From: JBCDJG01 sp038748065
GTDB taxonomy: Bacteria > Pseudomonadota > Gammaproteobacteria > Pseudomonadales > Halieaceae
Assembly (NCBI GenBank): GCA_038748065.1
Contig: JBCDJG010000088.1
Location: 1 to 14,338, forward strand
Length of the DNA: 14,338 bases
Direction: 5' to 3'
The notes under the pieces are model-generated. The model was not told the DNA's origin. It searched no databases and saw nothing but the letters and a program-made list of their open reading frames with translations. Of this stretch, positions 1 to 7,017 are shown piece by piece; position 1 is the stretch's first letter, and every line of letters begins with the position of its first letter. Made by a program: the position numbers and the translations under genes.

Positions 1-1
1 C

Positions 2-316
2 CAGATGCTCGCTGTCGGTGCAGTTGGCGAGTCGTGTCAGTTCCAGAAACGGCCGGTTAAGACAGTCAGCGCAGGCAGCGCGCCAGGGGCTGGGTAATGC
101 GCGATCGGCCACCGTCTACAGCAGGAGTTCATACAGGTGGATCAGATGTGCCTGCCGATCCCGCACGGCTGCTTGATCAAAGCCCGGCCGACACAGCAGG
201 TAACGCTGGATTAGCTCCGGCGAGTCCGGCTGCAGGCCATACCTCACCTTCAAGGCGAGGTTCATCTGCTCAAGGCAAACTGTCCAAGGAGGATCGGAGA
301 CCACGGGAGCGTCCAT
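2..316 (-). pseudogene. fagA: FagA-like Fur-regulated protein, interrupted by an in-frame TAG; 3' end runs off the window
   Basis: Seen: an ATG at 316 opens a 66-codon frame that stops at TAG (118-116). The same frame then stays open for 38 codons to the window edge and still looks like protein, reading TVADRALPSPWRAAC and then LNRPFLELTRL. From memory, the pattern of LLL-D-T followed by D-x-x-LP-x-x-WR, a Cys-rich stretch and RP-x-x-x-L-x-RL resembles Pseudomonas FagA, a small protein of unknown role encoded first in the Fur-controlled fagA-fumC-orfX-sodA operon. The TAG sits where FagA appears to have an acidic residue, and a single change from GAG would create it. A Fur box and a sigma-70-like promoter lie directly upstream. 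The SD is weak. Alternatives are a genuine 66-residue protein, a sequencing or assembly error, or a recent pseudogene. Inference: fumC and sodA would lie to the left of the window. The family assignment is from recall and only moderately sure. Confidence 0.45.
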
Positions 317-328
317 ATCGTTCTAGAT

Positions 329-347
329 GGTAATGATTCTCATTATT
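329..347. promoter_or_regulatory. Fur box (ferric uptake regulator operator)
   Basis: The sequence GGTAATGATTCTCATTATT matches the classic 19-bp Fur consensus GATAATGATAATCATTATC at 15 of 19 positions, and one mismatch is the central base. It lies 13 bp before the ATG at 316 on the minus strand and overlaps the predicted -10 hexamer there. Binding of Fe(II)-Fur would therefore block leftward transcription when iron is plentiful. It is also 44 bp upstream of the rightward gene at 392, so it might act on both genes. Confidence 0.85.
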
Positions 348-370
348 GTTGTATTCTGGGCACTCGTCAA
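342..370 (-). promoter_or_regulatory. Sigma-70-like promoter of the leftward FagA-like gene
   Basis: On the minus strand, TTGACG (370-365, 5/6 match to TTGACA) is followed by a 17-bp spacer and AATAAT (347-342, 5/6 match to TATAAT). The -10 lies inside the Fur box, the usual arrangement for iron repression. Transcription would start near 335, leaving a leader of about 20 nt before the ATG at 316. Confidence 0.65.
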
Positions 371-391
371 GCGTTACAGCGGACCTGGATT

Positions 392-1099
392 ATGCAAGTG
401 ATTGCAAGCACAACGACAGCGCTCAATGTTGTACTCGGAGCCGCCAACACGTCGGTGACTGAAGGACTGCTCGCAGACGCGCGTGCCGTTGACGTAGATC
501 ACACGCTTTGTATGCGTCACGCGTCCGTGCTGCGTGACGGCCGCACCTGGGACACCTCTCTGTTACTGCTGACGCACGACATGGCTGCATTAAAAGCCCT
601 ATCAGAAAGCTGGCAAGCAAGGCCAGAGATATCAAAACATGTAATGGCAATCGACATCATGCAAGTGCAGCGCAATGTCGACATGCTGCTGCCGCACACT
701 CAGTCCTCGATCCCGGCATCCAGGATGCTGCAGTGGATCGAGTATGTTTTCACCCGCCCTGAGCACAAGGCAGTGTATTACCAGCAGCAATACGACTTTT
801 CGGGACCTGCTATGAAACGTCTCTGGGACAAAGACCGCTGCAGCAGGTTTATCGGATTCGAATTGAGACAGAGGATTTACCAGGTACACCCCGCGTTTCC
901 GCGCTGGGACGTCATTCATATTGTCGGTTTCACACCCTGGCAGATGATCAAATCACTGCCCGCTTTCCTGCCCGCGTGGAACGCGCAAGCCCGGGCCTGC
1001 TACGGTGACGAAAAGCGTCGAAAAATCATCTGGAATGAAGAGTGGCCGCGATATCGGGAGGTGCTGAAACACCGCGCCTTTCAGGCCCACTCTGGCTAA
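392..1099 (+). CDS. Protein of unknown function, 235 residues
   Basis: I do not recognise this family. The frame is complete from an ATG at 392 with only a weak upstream GGA as SD. It has no signal peptide or membrane segment, so the product is probably cytoplasmic. It is rich in Trp, His and Arg. Conserved-looking stretches are RFIGFELRQR (residues 152-161), PRWDVIHIVGFTPWQ (170-184) and a basic C-terminus. The stretches around W53-D54 and W172-D173 look alike: each runs Trp-Asp, a hydrophobic strand, Thr, then a helix containing Lys-x-Leu and a Trp-x-Ala. This hints at two similar alpha/beta halves, perhaps of ferredoxin-like (Dabb/EthD-style) type, but that is speculation. The gene starts 75 bp from the divergent Fur-regulated FagA-like gene, so iron control is possible. 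No clear plus-strand promoter was found. Confidence 0.7.
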   Translation: MQVIASTTTALNVVLGAANTSVTEGLLADARAVDVDHTLCMRHASVLRDGRTWDTSLLLLTHDMAALKALSESWQARPEISKHVMAIDIMQVQRNVDMLLPHTQSSIPASRMLQWIEYVFTRPEHKAVYYQQQYDFSGPAMKRLWDKDRCSRFIGFELRQRIYQVHPAFPRWDVIHIVGFTPWQMIKSLPAFLPAWNAQARACYGDEKRRKIIWNEEWPRYREVLKHRAFQAHSG

Positions 1100-1186
1100 C
1101 TGCCGCAGCGGTATCCGCTCGCCACATCAGCCCACGCAGCAGATAATTCGGCTCAAATTGCTTGCAGCAGGGTTCCGCCGTGAGCT

Positions 1187-1207
1187 AGGATTAAGCTATA
1201 AGGATTA
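1187..1207 (+). repeat. Short direct repeat AGGATTA x2 upstream of the dehydrogenase gene
   Basis: AGGATTA occurs at 1187-1193 and again at 1201-1207, separated by AGCTATA. The gap at 1100-1264 otherwise holds nothing I can name. A poor promoter match, TTGCAG (1162-1167) with TAGGAT (1186-1191) at 18-bp spacing, overlaps the first repeat. The pair could be a regulator site for the downstream operon or could be chance. Confidence 0.25.
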
Positions 1208-1279
1208 TCAAAAACGCCAACCCGCGCAGCCCTCCACACGTTTAGATCAACAGCACCCAAAAGCATGGAAGGATCAATC

Positions 1280-2233
1280 ATGGATACTCAGGTCGCCTGT
1301 ATTGGCGTTGGTAATGTCGGCCGTGCGTGGGCCATTGCATTCGCCCGCGGTGGGCATCGTGTCCGCCTTTTCGACACAGAGCAAACGGCGCTTGAACGCT
1401 CACTGGTGCAGATCGCCACCAGCTTGGACGACCTGCAAAGCGCCCTTCTGGTCGACGACGCGGACGCCATTCTGGCTCGCATAGATACCTGCGCCAGCAT
1501 GGAGCAAGCGCTGACAGGCACAGACCACGTGCAAGAATCCGTGATCGAAGATATCGAGATCAAGCGCCAACTCTTCGCCGAGATGGACGCACTAGCGGCG
1601 CCTGGCTGCGTACTGGCAAGCTCCTCTTCAGAGTTCATGAGTTCCGAGTTTGTCGGTGACACGAAAAATCCGCAACGCTGCCTCGTCGCCCACCCCTTCA
1701 ACCCACCACACCTGATTCCGCTAGTAGAAATCTGCGGCCACCCGGGCACTGACCCAAGTGTGGTCCAGCGAACCCGCGAACTCTTTGAGCGCATCGGTAT
1801 GTCGCCGGTTGTCGTAAACAGGGAGGTAAAGGCCTTCCTGCTGAATCGGCTGCAGGCGGCTGTGGTTGGGGAAGCCATGCACCTTGTAGGTGAGGGTTAT
1901 TGCTCCGCCGAAGACCTGGACCGGGCAATGAGCGATGGACTCGGCTTACGTTGGTCATTCATGGGGCCCTTTATGACCGGGCACTTGAATGCCTCAGGCG
2001 GTTATCGTGAATACATGCGTACTTTCGGCGATACCTACCGACGAATGTGCGCCGATCTCAGCACCAACTATCCCTTCGATCTGCAGCTCATCGACCGGGT
2101 GTCAGGGGATATGGAGAAAACCTTTCCCGCGGATCGCATCGCGGAGGGGCAACGCTGGCGCGACCAAAGGCTGATCGATCTGCTGCGGCACAAACAAACC
2201 GCTGCGGCCCCTGCAACGGATACCGACGCTTAA
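1280..2233 (+). CDS. 3-hydroxyacyl-CoA dehydrogenase family protein, lambda-crystallin/L-gulonate 3-dehydrogenase-like
   Basis: Predicted cytoplasmic NAD-dependent oxidation of a 3-hydroxy acid or 3-hydroxyacyl-CoA to the 3-oxo form. The N-terminal Rossmann fold has the nucleotide loop GVGNVG at residues 9-14 and an acidic residue after strand 2 (FDTE, near 32). The catalytic region shows SSSSEF (114-119), HPFNPPHLIPLVEI with His138 and Glu150, and the FLLNRLQ motif with Asn189. These correspond to the Ser, His and Asn of CRYL1-type enzymes, and the 317-residue length fits that family. The ATG at 1280 is chosen over the one at 1265 because a strong SD, GGAAGGA, lies at 1267-1273, six bases upstream. 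It is probably the first gene of an operon with the S15-type hydrolase and the VOC gene. Carnitine 3-dehydrogenase is a related family, so the true substrate is open. Confidence 0.88.
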   Translation: MDTQVACIGVGNVGRAWAIAFARGGHRVRLFDTEQTALERSLVQIATSLDDLQSALLVDDADAILARIDTCASMEQALTGTDHVQESVIEDIEIKRQLFAEMDALAAPGCVLASSSSEFMSSEFVGDTKNPQRCLVAHPFNPPHLIPLVEICGHPGTDPSVVQRTRELFERIGMSPVVVNREVKAFLLNRLQAAVVGEAMHLVGEGYCSAEDLDRAMSDGLGLRWSFMGPFMTGHLNASGGYREYMRTFGDTYRRMCADLSTNYPFDLQLIDRVSGDMEKTFPADRIAEGQRWRDQRLIDLLRHKQTAAAPATDTDA

Positions 2234-2274
2234 GCGCCTGCCGACCTTCAAGCTCTGTGAGACATGGAACCATC

Positions 2275-4299
2275 ATGGTGAAACAAACGCCTGCCAGCCA
2301 TCGCTTTACCCTTTCGCTACTGCGCCTGCTGTCGCTTTCTCTGTGCGCCGCTCTGCCACTGGAGGCCCTGGCGCAGTTACCCGCCAGCACTGCCACCGAA
2401 GCCCGCGTCTCCGCCTTTGGCGACTACTACGGCTATTCGGCTGCACGCTATGACGGCTACACCCGTTATTCGAGATATGTCGGAAATCGGGAGGGTATAG
2501 ACATTGCGATGGATTACTACATCCCCACGCTTGGGGGTGTCGAAGCCGAGGTAGAACTGCCGGTGATCTTCAATATGACGCCGTATAACCGGGCTCAGAT
2601 CGACGAACAGGGCAACATCACCGACGCAATTATGGATAGCGACACTCTGCGTTCCTTCACCGAGCACGGCTACGTCGTCGCCATGGCAGACGTGCGCGGA
2701 AAAGGCGCATCATTTGGCGACTATGCCGGAGTCACGACGGCGGAAGAGGCCCGCGACGGCGATGACATGATTGAGTGGCTGGCTGACCAGCCCTGGTCTA
2801 CGGGCAAGGTTGGCATGTACGGCGGATCCTACCTCGGCCAAATGCAATATCTGTTTGCCGGCCAGCAGCCTCCTTCCCTCAAGGCTCTGTTTCCCATCCA
2901 TGCCATGTTTGATGCCTATGATCCGATAGCGATGAATGGCGTGTTCTTCACCGGTTTTCAGCGCTATTCACAGTGGATAGCGGAACTGGCCGGCGAAACC
3001 GTTGATGAAGAGAACCGCTCGGTGCCCATGCCAACCCGGAGAGACATCCAAAAACCCGCCCCGGTCGACGGTGCAGAGGGCCGAAGCAAGTGGGAAGCCC
3101 TTATGGCAGAGCGCGAAAAGTCTGATTCGACCATCAGCGACTTCCAGTTTCAGGTGTTCAAATGGCTATTCAAGGCCAGGCTGATGCCCATGATCAACGG
3201 GCCCACGGACAATGGCATGCAGAGCCTTGCCGCACATTTACCCGCCATTCAGGAAGCTGCTATCCCGGCGTACCATTTCGGCGGATTCTATGACAACAAT
3301 CCACAGCAGGCGCTGCGCTGGTACGGTAACTGGCGAGCGCCACAGAAGCTCATCTTAGGGCCCTGGACGCACAATGCCGATGAACCCAAGGACCCAAGAG
3401 GCGAAGCCTACAAGCGGCTATCCCGCATTGAATCCCTGCGCTGGTTTGACTACTGGCTGAAGGGCATCGATAACGGGATCATGGACGAAGCGCCCATCAT
3501 GATCTCCTCCCAATCAGGCGGCACCTATTCGCAGCGCGCGCTTGATCAGCAGTACCAGTCAGTCGCGTGGGAGTGGCATGCGCTGGAGAACTGGCCGCAT
3601 CCGGGCGCTGAGGCCACCCGCTTCTTCCTCAATGCCGAGCCGTCGGGCACGATTGATTCAGTGAACGACGGCGGCCTCGGAACGGTCGCGCCAGGCGAGC
3701 CTGGGGAAGCAACCTTCGCAGTAGACGCAAGCAGCACGACAGGTCAGGGCGGGCGCGTGTTCGACTCTATGGGTTTCGGGCCAGTTATATTCCCGGATAT
3801 GCGCGACGCAGACCGCAGGTCTCTCACTTACACCACGGATGTGCTAGCGGAGGATTTGCTGGTCATTGGAGTGCCCACAGTACAGCTGTTCGCAAGGTCG
3901 ACGGCCAGCAATGGCACTCTGTTCGCCTGGCTTGAGGAGATCGACCCGGATGGCTACTCCACCCTCGTTGTGGAGGGCCGGCTGAAGGTGTCTCATCGCA
4001 CGCTCGGCACGCCCGCTTTCAATAATTTCGGCGACCCTTGGCCCACCTCAGCCTGGCGCGATGTCCTGTTTGCCGAGGGCTTTGACGATGCCATTATCGA
4101 GCTGGCCTTTCCTCTGCTACCCACCGCCACACGTTTCAAGGCCGGCAAGCGACTGCGGCTGACCATCGCCGGAGCGGACGCTGACTCATTTGAAATCGTG
4201 TACCCCGATGCCGAAATCACCCTTTACCACGGCAGGACCTACCCATCCGCGCTGGTTCTGCCTGTTGTCACTGAGTCAGGCCGCTCACCCCAGTCGTGA
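2275..4299 (+). CDS. Exported CocE/NonD family hydrolase (peptidase S15, X-Pro dipeptidyl-peptidase-like)
   Basis: A 674-residue secreted alpha/beta hydrolase that cleaves an ester or amide acyl bond. The signal peptide spans residues 1-33, with a hydrophobic core and a likely cut after ALA33. The fold shows the oxyanion Tyr104 (MTPYNR), nucleophile Ser185 in GMYGGSYLGQ, Asp340 in GGFYDNNP and His366 in LGPWTH, which together form the Ser-Asp-His triad of cocaine esterase and S15 peptidases. The last part, from about residue 500, matches the jelly-roll X-Pro dipeptidyl-peptidase C-terminal domain. The start follows the dehydrogenase stop by 41 nt, and the frame stays open upstream as a shadow inside that gene. 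The SD is weak. Annotated members include cocaine esterase, glutaryl-7-ACA acylase, alpha-amino-acid ester hydrolase and dipeptidyl peptidase. The sequence does not say which substrate applies here. Confidence 0.9.
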   Translation: MVKQTPASHRFTLSLLRLLSLSLCAALPLEALAQLPASTATEARVSAFGDYYGYSAARYDGYTRYSRYVGNREGIDIAMDYYIPTLGGVEAEVELPVIFNMTPYNRAQIDEQGNITDAIMDSDTLRSFTEHGYVVAMADVRGKGASFGDYAGVTTAEEARDGDDMIEWLADQPWSTGKVGMYGGSYLGQMQYLFAGQQPPSLKALFPIHAMFDAYDPIAMNGVFFTGFQRYSQWIAELAGETVDEENRSVPMPTRRDIQKPAPVDGAEGRSKWEALMAEREKSDSTISDFQFQVFKWLFKARLMPMINGPTDNGMQSLAAHLPAIQEAAIPAYHFGGFYDNNPQQALRWYGNWRAPQKLILGPWTHNADEPKDPRGEAYKRLSRIESLRWFDYWLKGIDNGIMDEAPIMISSQSGGTYSQRALDQQYQSVAWEWHALENWPHPGAEATRFFLNAEPSGTIDSVNDGGLGTVAPGEPGEATFAVDASSTTGQGGRVFDSMGFGPVIFPDMRDADRRSLTYTTDVLAEDLLVIGVPTVQLFARSTASNGTLFAWLEEIDPDGYSTLVVEGRLKVSHRTLGTPAFNNFGDPWPTSAWRDVLFAEGFDDAIIELAFPLLPTATRFKAGKRLRLTIAGADADSFEIVYPDAEITLYHGRTYPSALVLPVVTESGRSPQS

Positions 4300-4339
4300 T
4301 AAACTCCCAGACGCACTCATGGCGAACGCAGAGGTTGAC

Positions 4340-4819
4340 ATGTCCGAGCGCCCTTTCAGCATCCTGGGGATTCAGCAAATTGCCGTTGGCGGCCTCGATA
4401 AAGAGAAGCTGCGTGCGTTCTGGGTGGATACCCTCGGCTTGCACCATGCAAGCTCCTACGCCAGTGAAGCCGAGAACGTTGACGAGGACATTTGCGAGGC
4501 AGGCTCTGGGCCACTGAAGGTAGAAGTTGACCTGATGCAGCCCCTGGACCCTGAGAAGCGGCCCAAGGTGCACGAGCCCGCCCTCAATCATGTCGGCCTC
4601 TGGGTCGATGATCTCGCTGCTGCTGTTACCTGGCTTACGGACCTGGGAGTCCGCTTTACCCCGGGGGGCATTCGGCCCGGCGCCGCAGGCTACAACGTCT
4701 GCTTCATCCATCCCAAGGGGAATGAGGAGTTTCCTATCGGTGCCGAGGGCGTGCTGGTGGAGCTGGTTCAGGCACCGGACGAGGTCATCGCTGCCTTCGC
4801 GACACTGGCGTCAGCCTGA
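4340..4819 (+). CDS. VOC family protein (glyoxalase/methylmalonyl-CoA epimerase-like)
   Basis: A 159-residue cytoplasmic protein with two beta-alpha-beta-beta-beta modules of the vicinal oxygen chelate fold. The second module reads LNHVGLWVDDL, GVRFTPGGIRPGAAG, FIHPKG and GVLVELVQ, which is close to methylmalonyl-CoA epimerase. Probable metal ligands are the His of LNHVG and the Glu of VLVEL. The usual first ligand, His in the opening strand of the epimerase, is replaced by Gln (GIQQIAV). The second ligand region reads VEVDLMQP. The ATG at 4340 is preferred over 4319 because AGAGG sits at 4330-4334. The gene follows the S15-type hydrolase by 40 nt and probably belongs to the same operon. Its place among acyl-CoA-type enzymes would suit an acyl-CoA epimerase role, but the altered ligand leaves the reaction uncertain. 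Confidence 0.82.
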   Translation: MSERPFSILGIQQIAVGGLDKEKLRAFWVDTLGLHHASSYASEAENVDEDICEAGSGPLKVEVDLMQPLDPEKRPKVHEPALNHVGLWVDDLAAAVTWLTDLGVRFTPGGIRPGAAGYNVCFIHPKGNEEFPIGAEGVLVELVQAPDEVIAAFATLASA

Positions 4820-4884
4820 GTCGAAGTCATAGCCATCCTGAGGCGGGGCTTTCTCACCTCGCGCCAGCCATCGGTAACATTTTA

Positions 4885-4919
4885 TTGGCATTGAGTGCTC
4901 AGTCGCGTTAACTTATCCT
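4885..4919 (+). promoter_or_regulatory. Possible promoter of the serine hydrolase operon
   Basis: The 136-nt gap between the VOC gene and the first serine hydrolase is locally AT-rich. Two overlapping weak sigma-70 readings exist: TTGGCA (4885-4890) with TTAACT (4908-4913), and TTGAGT (4891-4896) with TATCCT (4914-4919), both at 17-bp spacing. Neither is strong. No convincing terminator for the upstream operon is seen. Confidence 0.3.
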
Positions 4920-4955
4920 TCATAAATCTTGATATGAAGCTAGTTGAGAGAACGC

Positions 4956-6965
4956 ATGCATAGAGCCCTCGTGTCCGACATAAGCAAGTCTATTATTCTC
5001 ACTGTTGGCCTGGCGTTGATGTTCGCTTCACCACTCACGCAGGCAGAGAAGGAACCGGCTCAGTCAACGGCACTTGCAGAAACTTCAGCAGCGGAAGCGG
5101 CAGATGCGATGGACGCAATCGAGCGCCTCGCCTTGGAAGCCTTTGTTGACGGCGTCGTTGTTACGTCGATGGAAGACAACAAGATACCCGGCGCAACAAT
5201 CGCCGTCGTTGACAGCGACGGGCCCTTACTCGTTAAGGGCTACGGCTACGCCAACGCGGAGACCCGGGAGGCCGTTGATGCCGACTACCATCTGTTCCGG
5301 ATCGCCTCAATCACCAAAACCTTCACTGCCACAGCCATCATGCAATTGCTGCAGCAAGGCAAGCTGGACCTTAATGACAACGTTCGCATGCATCTTGGCG
5401 AACTCAACGTAGATGACCATATCGGCGATATTACGATTGCCAACCTGATGACCCACACGCCGGGCTTCGAGGATCGCTTGCTGGGCTACTACGGCTCGCC
5501 CAACCCCAGGGACGGCGACTCAACTATAGAGCAGTTGCAAGCCATCGCTGCAATACAGGTACGCCCCCCGGGCGAAGCCGTGTCCTATTCCAACTATGGT
5601 TACACGCTACTTGGCGAAATCATCGCGCAGGTCTCTGGTGAGAGTTACGCCGACTATGTACGCAAGCACATCCTGATGCCGCTCGCTATGAATAGCTCCG
5701 ACGTGCGTGTCAAAACTGTCACCGGCCCCGACGAGTCTCTACCCTGGCTCGATGAACTGCGCGCGCGAGAAGCGCGCGGCCACACCTGGAGCAACGGTTG
5801 GTACAAGCCTATAGACTGGCCCCTGGCTCGCAATACCGTTCACGCGGAAGGCTCGATGTCATCTACCGCGGCGGACATGGCACGCTACATGCAAATGCAC
5901 CTGAACCGCGGGACTCTCGGCGATGCCGTGATTCTGCAGCAGGCGACCTGGGATACCATGAGCCAACCACTCTTCAGGAACAGCGAGCGAACCCAGGCCA
6001 ACGCTCACGGCTTTTGGACCAATAACTTCAGCGGCTACCAGGCCCTCCAACACGGCGGCTCCATCAACGAGTTCAAATCGATGATGGCGCTGGTGCCTGA
6101 ACTGGGTATAGGCGTATTCGTGTCTACCAACTCTGACAGCGGCGGTGCGCTGAATTCACTACCGCGCCGCATTGTCGAACGCTTCTTCCCCGACAAACCT
6201 CTGTCACTGCCTGAACCACCCGAAGACTTCGGGGAACGCGCGCAGCGCTATACGGGCACCTATTTGAACACCCGTCGCACAGAGCAGCGCTTTGAAAAGG
6301 TGCTCATGCCATTCTTCGTCAACGCTGAGATATCCAGTACGCCAGAGGGCTATCTGGTCCTCTCTCGCGGGGGTAGCAGCACGCGCTATGTCGAGGTCGG
6401 CAAAGACACCTTCGCCTCTCTGATCGACGGTACGGTCATTCAGTTCGGAGGGAACGATCCAGCCCAGGCAAACTGGTTATACCTCACCAGTGGCTCCGCC
6501 TATGAGCGCCCGACCATCACCGAGAACCCGCTGATCCTCTTCGTACCCGTCGCCCTCGGGCTGCTTGCCGCACTGTTCTCACTCATTTTCGCCGGCTTCC
6601 GGCTTTTACGCCCGGCGACGCCGGACACCGGCGCGCTCGACAGAGCGTCTTTCGCGTTGGTCACGGCAGCAGCAGCAGCTTGGCTGCTCATGGCCAGCAC
6701 ACTCGCTTCAGCCATGATGACTTACGCGGCATCCCCTACCGCTATTTTCGGCTTCTGGCCCTCACCGGGACTAATCACGACCTCCTACCTGCTGTGGCTC
6801 GCTACCCTTCTCTCAGTCGCTGGCGCAATCGCTGTACTCGCAGCATGGAAGACCGGTAGCACACTGGATCGCACTCTTAAGATCAGTCTGCGCACAACGA
6901 GCATCCTGTTTCTGGCTATGATCCTCTCGTTCTATGTTTGGAACATCTTCCGGATAGCAGGCTAA
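4956..6965 (+). CDS. Membrane-anchored serine hydrolase, class C beta-lactamase family, with four-helix C-terminal tail
   Basis: A 669-residue exported enzyme that would form an acyl-Ser intermediate (esterase, D-aminopeptidase or penicillin-binding-like). An N-terminal signal segment (ISKSIILTVGLALMF and on) ends near QAEK. The catalytic motifs are all present: Ser118-x-x-Lys121 (SITK), Tyr211-Ser-Asn213 (YSN) and His366-Gly-Gly (HGG). A beta-rich linker follows. Four hydrophobic helices lie at about 526-551, 566-588, 606-630 and 647-665, anchoring the catalytic domain on the periplasmic face of the inner membrane. The ATG at 4956 is chosen over the TTG at 4944 because GAGAG (4946-4950) is well placed for it. 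The second serine hydrolase follows closely, so the two are co-transcribed. It is unlikely to be a true beta-lactamase, and the substrate is unknown. Confidence 0.88.
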   Translation: MHRALVSDISKSIILTVGLALMFASPLTQAEKEPAQSTALAETSAAEAADAMDAIERLALEAFVDGVVVTSMEDNKIPGATIAVVDSDGPLLVKGYGYANAETREAVDADYHLFRIASITKTFTATAIMQLLQQGKLDLNDNVRMHLGELNVDDHIGDITIANLMTHTPGFEDRLLGYYGSPNPRDGDSTIEQLQAIAAIQVRPPGEAVSYSNYGYTLLGEIIAQVSGESYADYVRKHILMPLAMNSSDVRVKTVTGPDESLPWLDELRAREARGHTWSNGWYKPIDWPLARNTVHAEGSMSSTAADMARYMQMHLNRGTLGDAVILQQATWDTMSQPLFRNSERTQANAHGFWTNNFSGYQALQHGGSINEFKSMMALVPELGIGVFVSTNSDSGGALNSLPRRIVERFFPDKPLSLPEPPEDFGERAQRYTGTYLNTRRTEQRFEKVLMPFFVNAEISSTPEGYLVLSRGGSSTRYVEVGKDTFASLIDGTVIQFGGNDPAQANWLYLTSGSAYERPTITENPLILFVPVALGLLAALFSLIFAGFRLLRPATPDTGALDRASFALVTAAAAAWLLMASTLASAMMTYAASPTAIFGFWPSPGLITTSYLLWLATLLSVAGAIAVLAAWKTGSTLDRTLKISLRTTSILFLAMILSFYVWNIFRIAG

Positions 6966-7017
6966 GCAAGCGATGTTTGCCTCCAAGAGTGAAAGACGTG
7001 AAATAACTCAATGCAAT

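Noticed and set aside
97..333. 78-codon plus-strand open frame at the left end
   Set aside because: It is antisense to the FagA-like frame, is Pro/Ser/Arg-rich and has no motif.
1107..1119. Small hairpin AGCGG-TAT-CCGCT after the orphan gene
   Set aside because: The stem is only five base pairs with no T-run after it, so it is too weak to call a terminator.
1288..1878. 196-codon minus-strand open frame inside the dehydrogenase gene
   Set aside because: It lies antisense to a clear dehydrogenase, and its translation is Ser/Arg/Thr-rich with no family-like motif. It is a shadow of GC-rich coding DNA.
2047..2274. N-terminal extension of the S15-type hydrolase frame into the dehydrogenase gene
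   Set aside because: It would overlap the upstream gene by 187 bases and bury a good signal peptide. The ATG at 2275 gives a normal exported protein.
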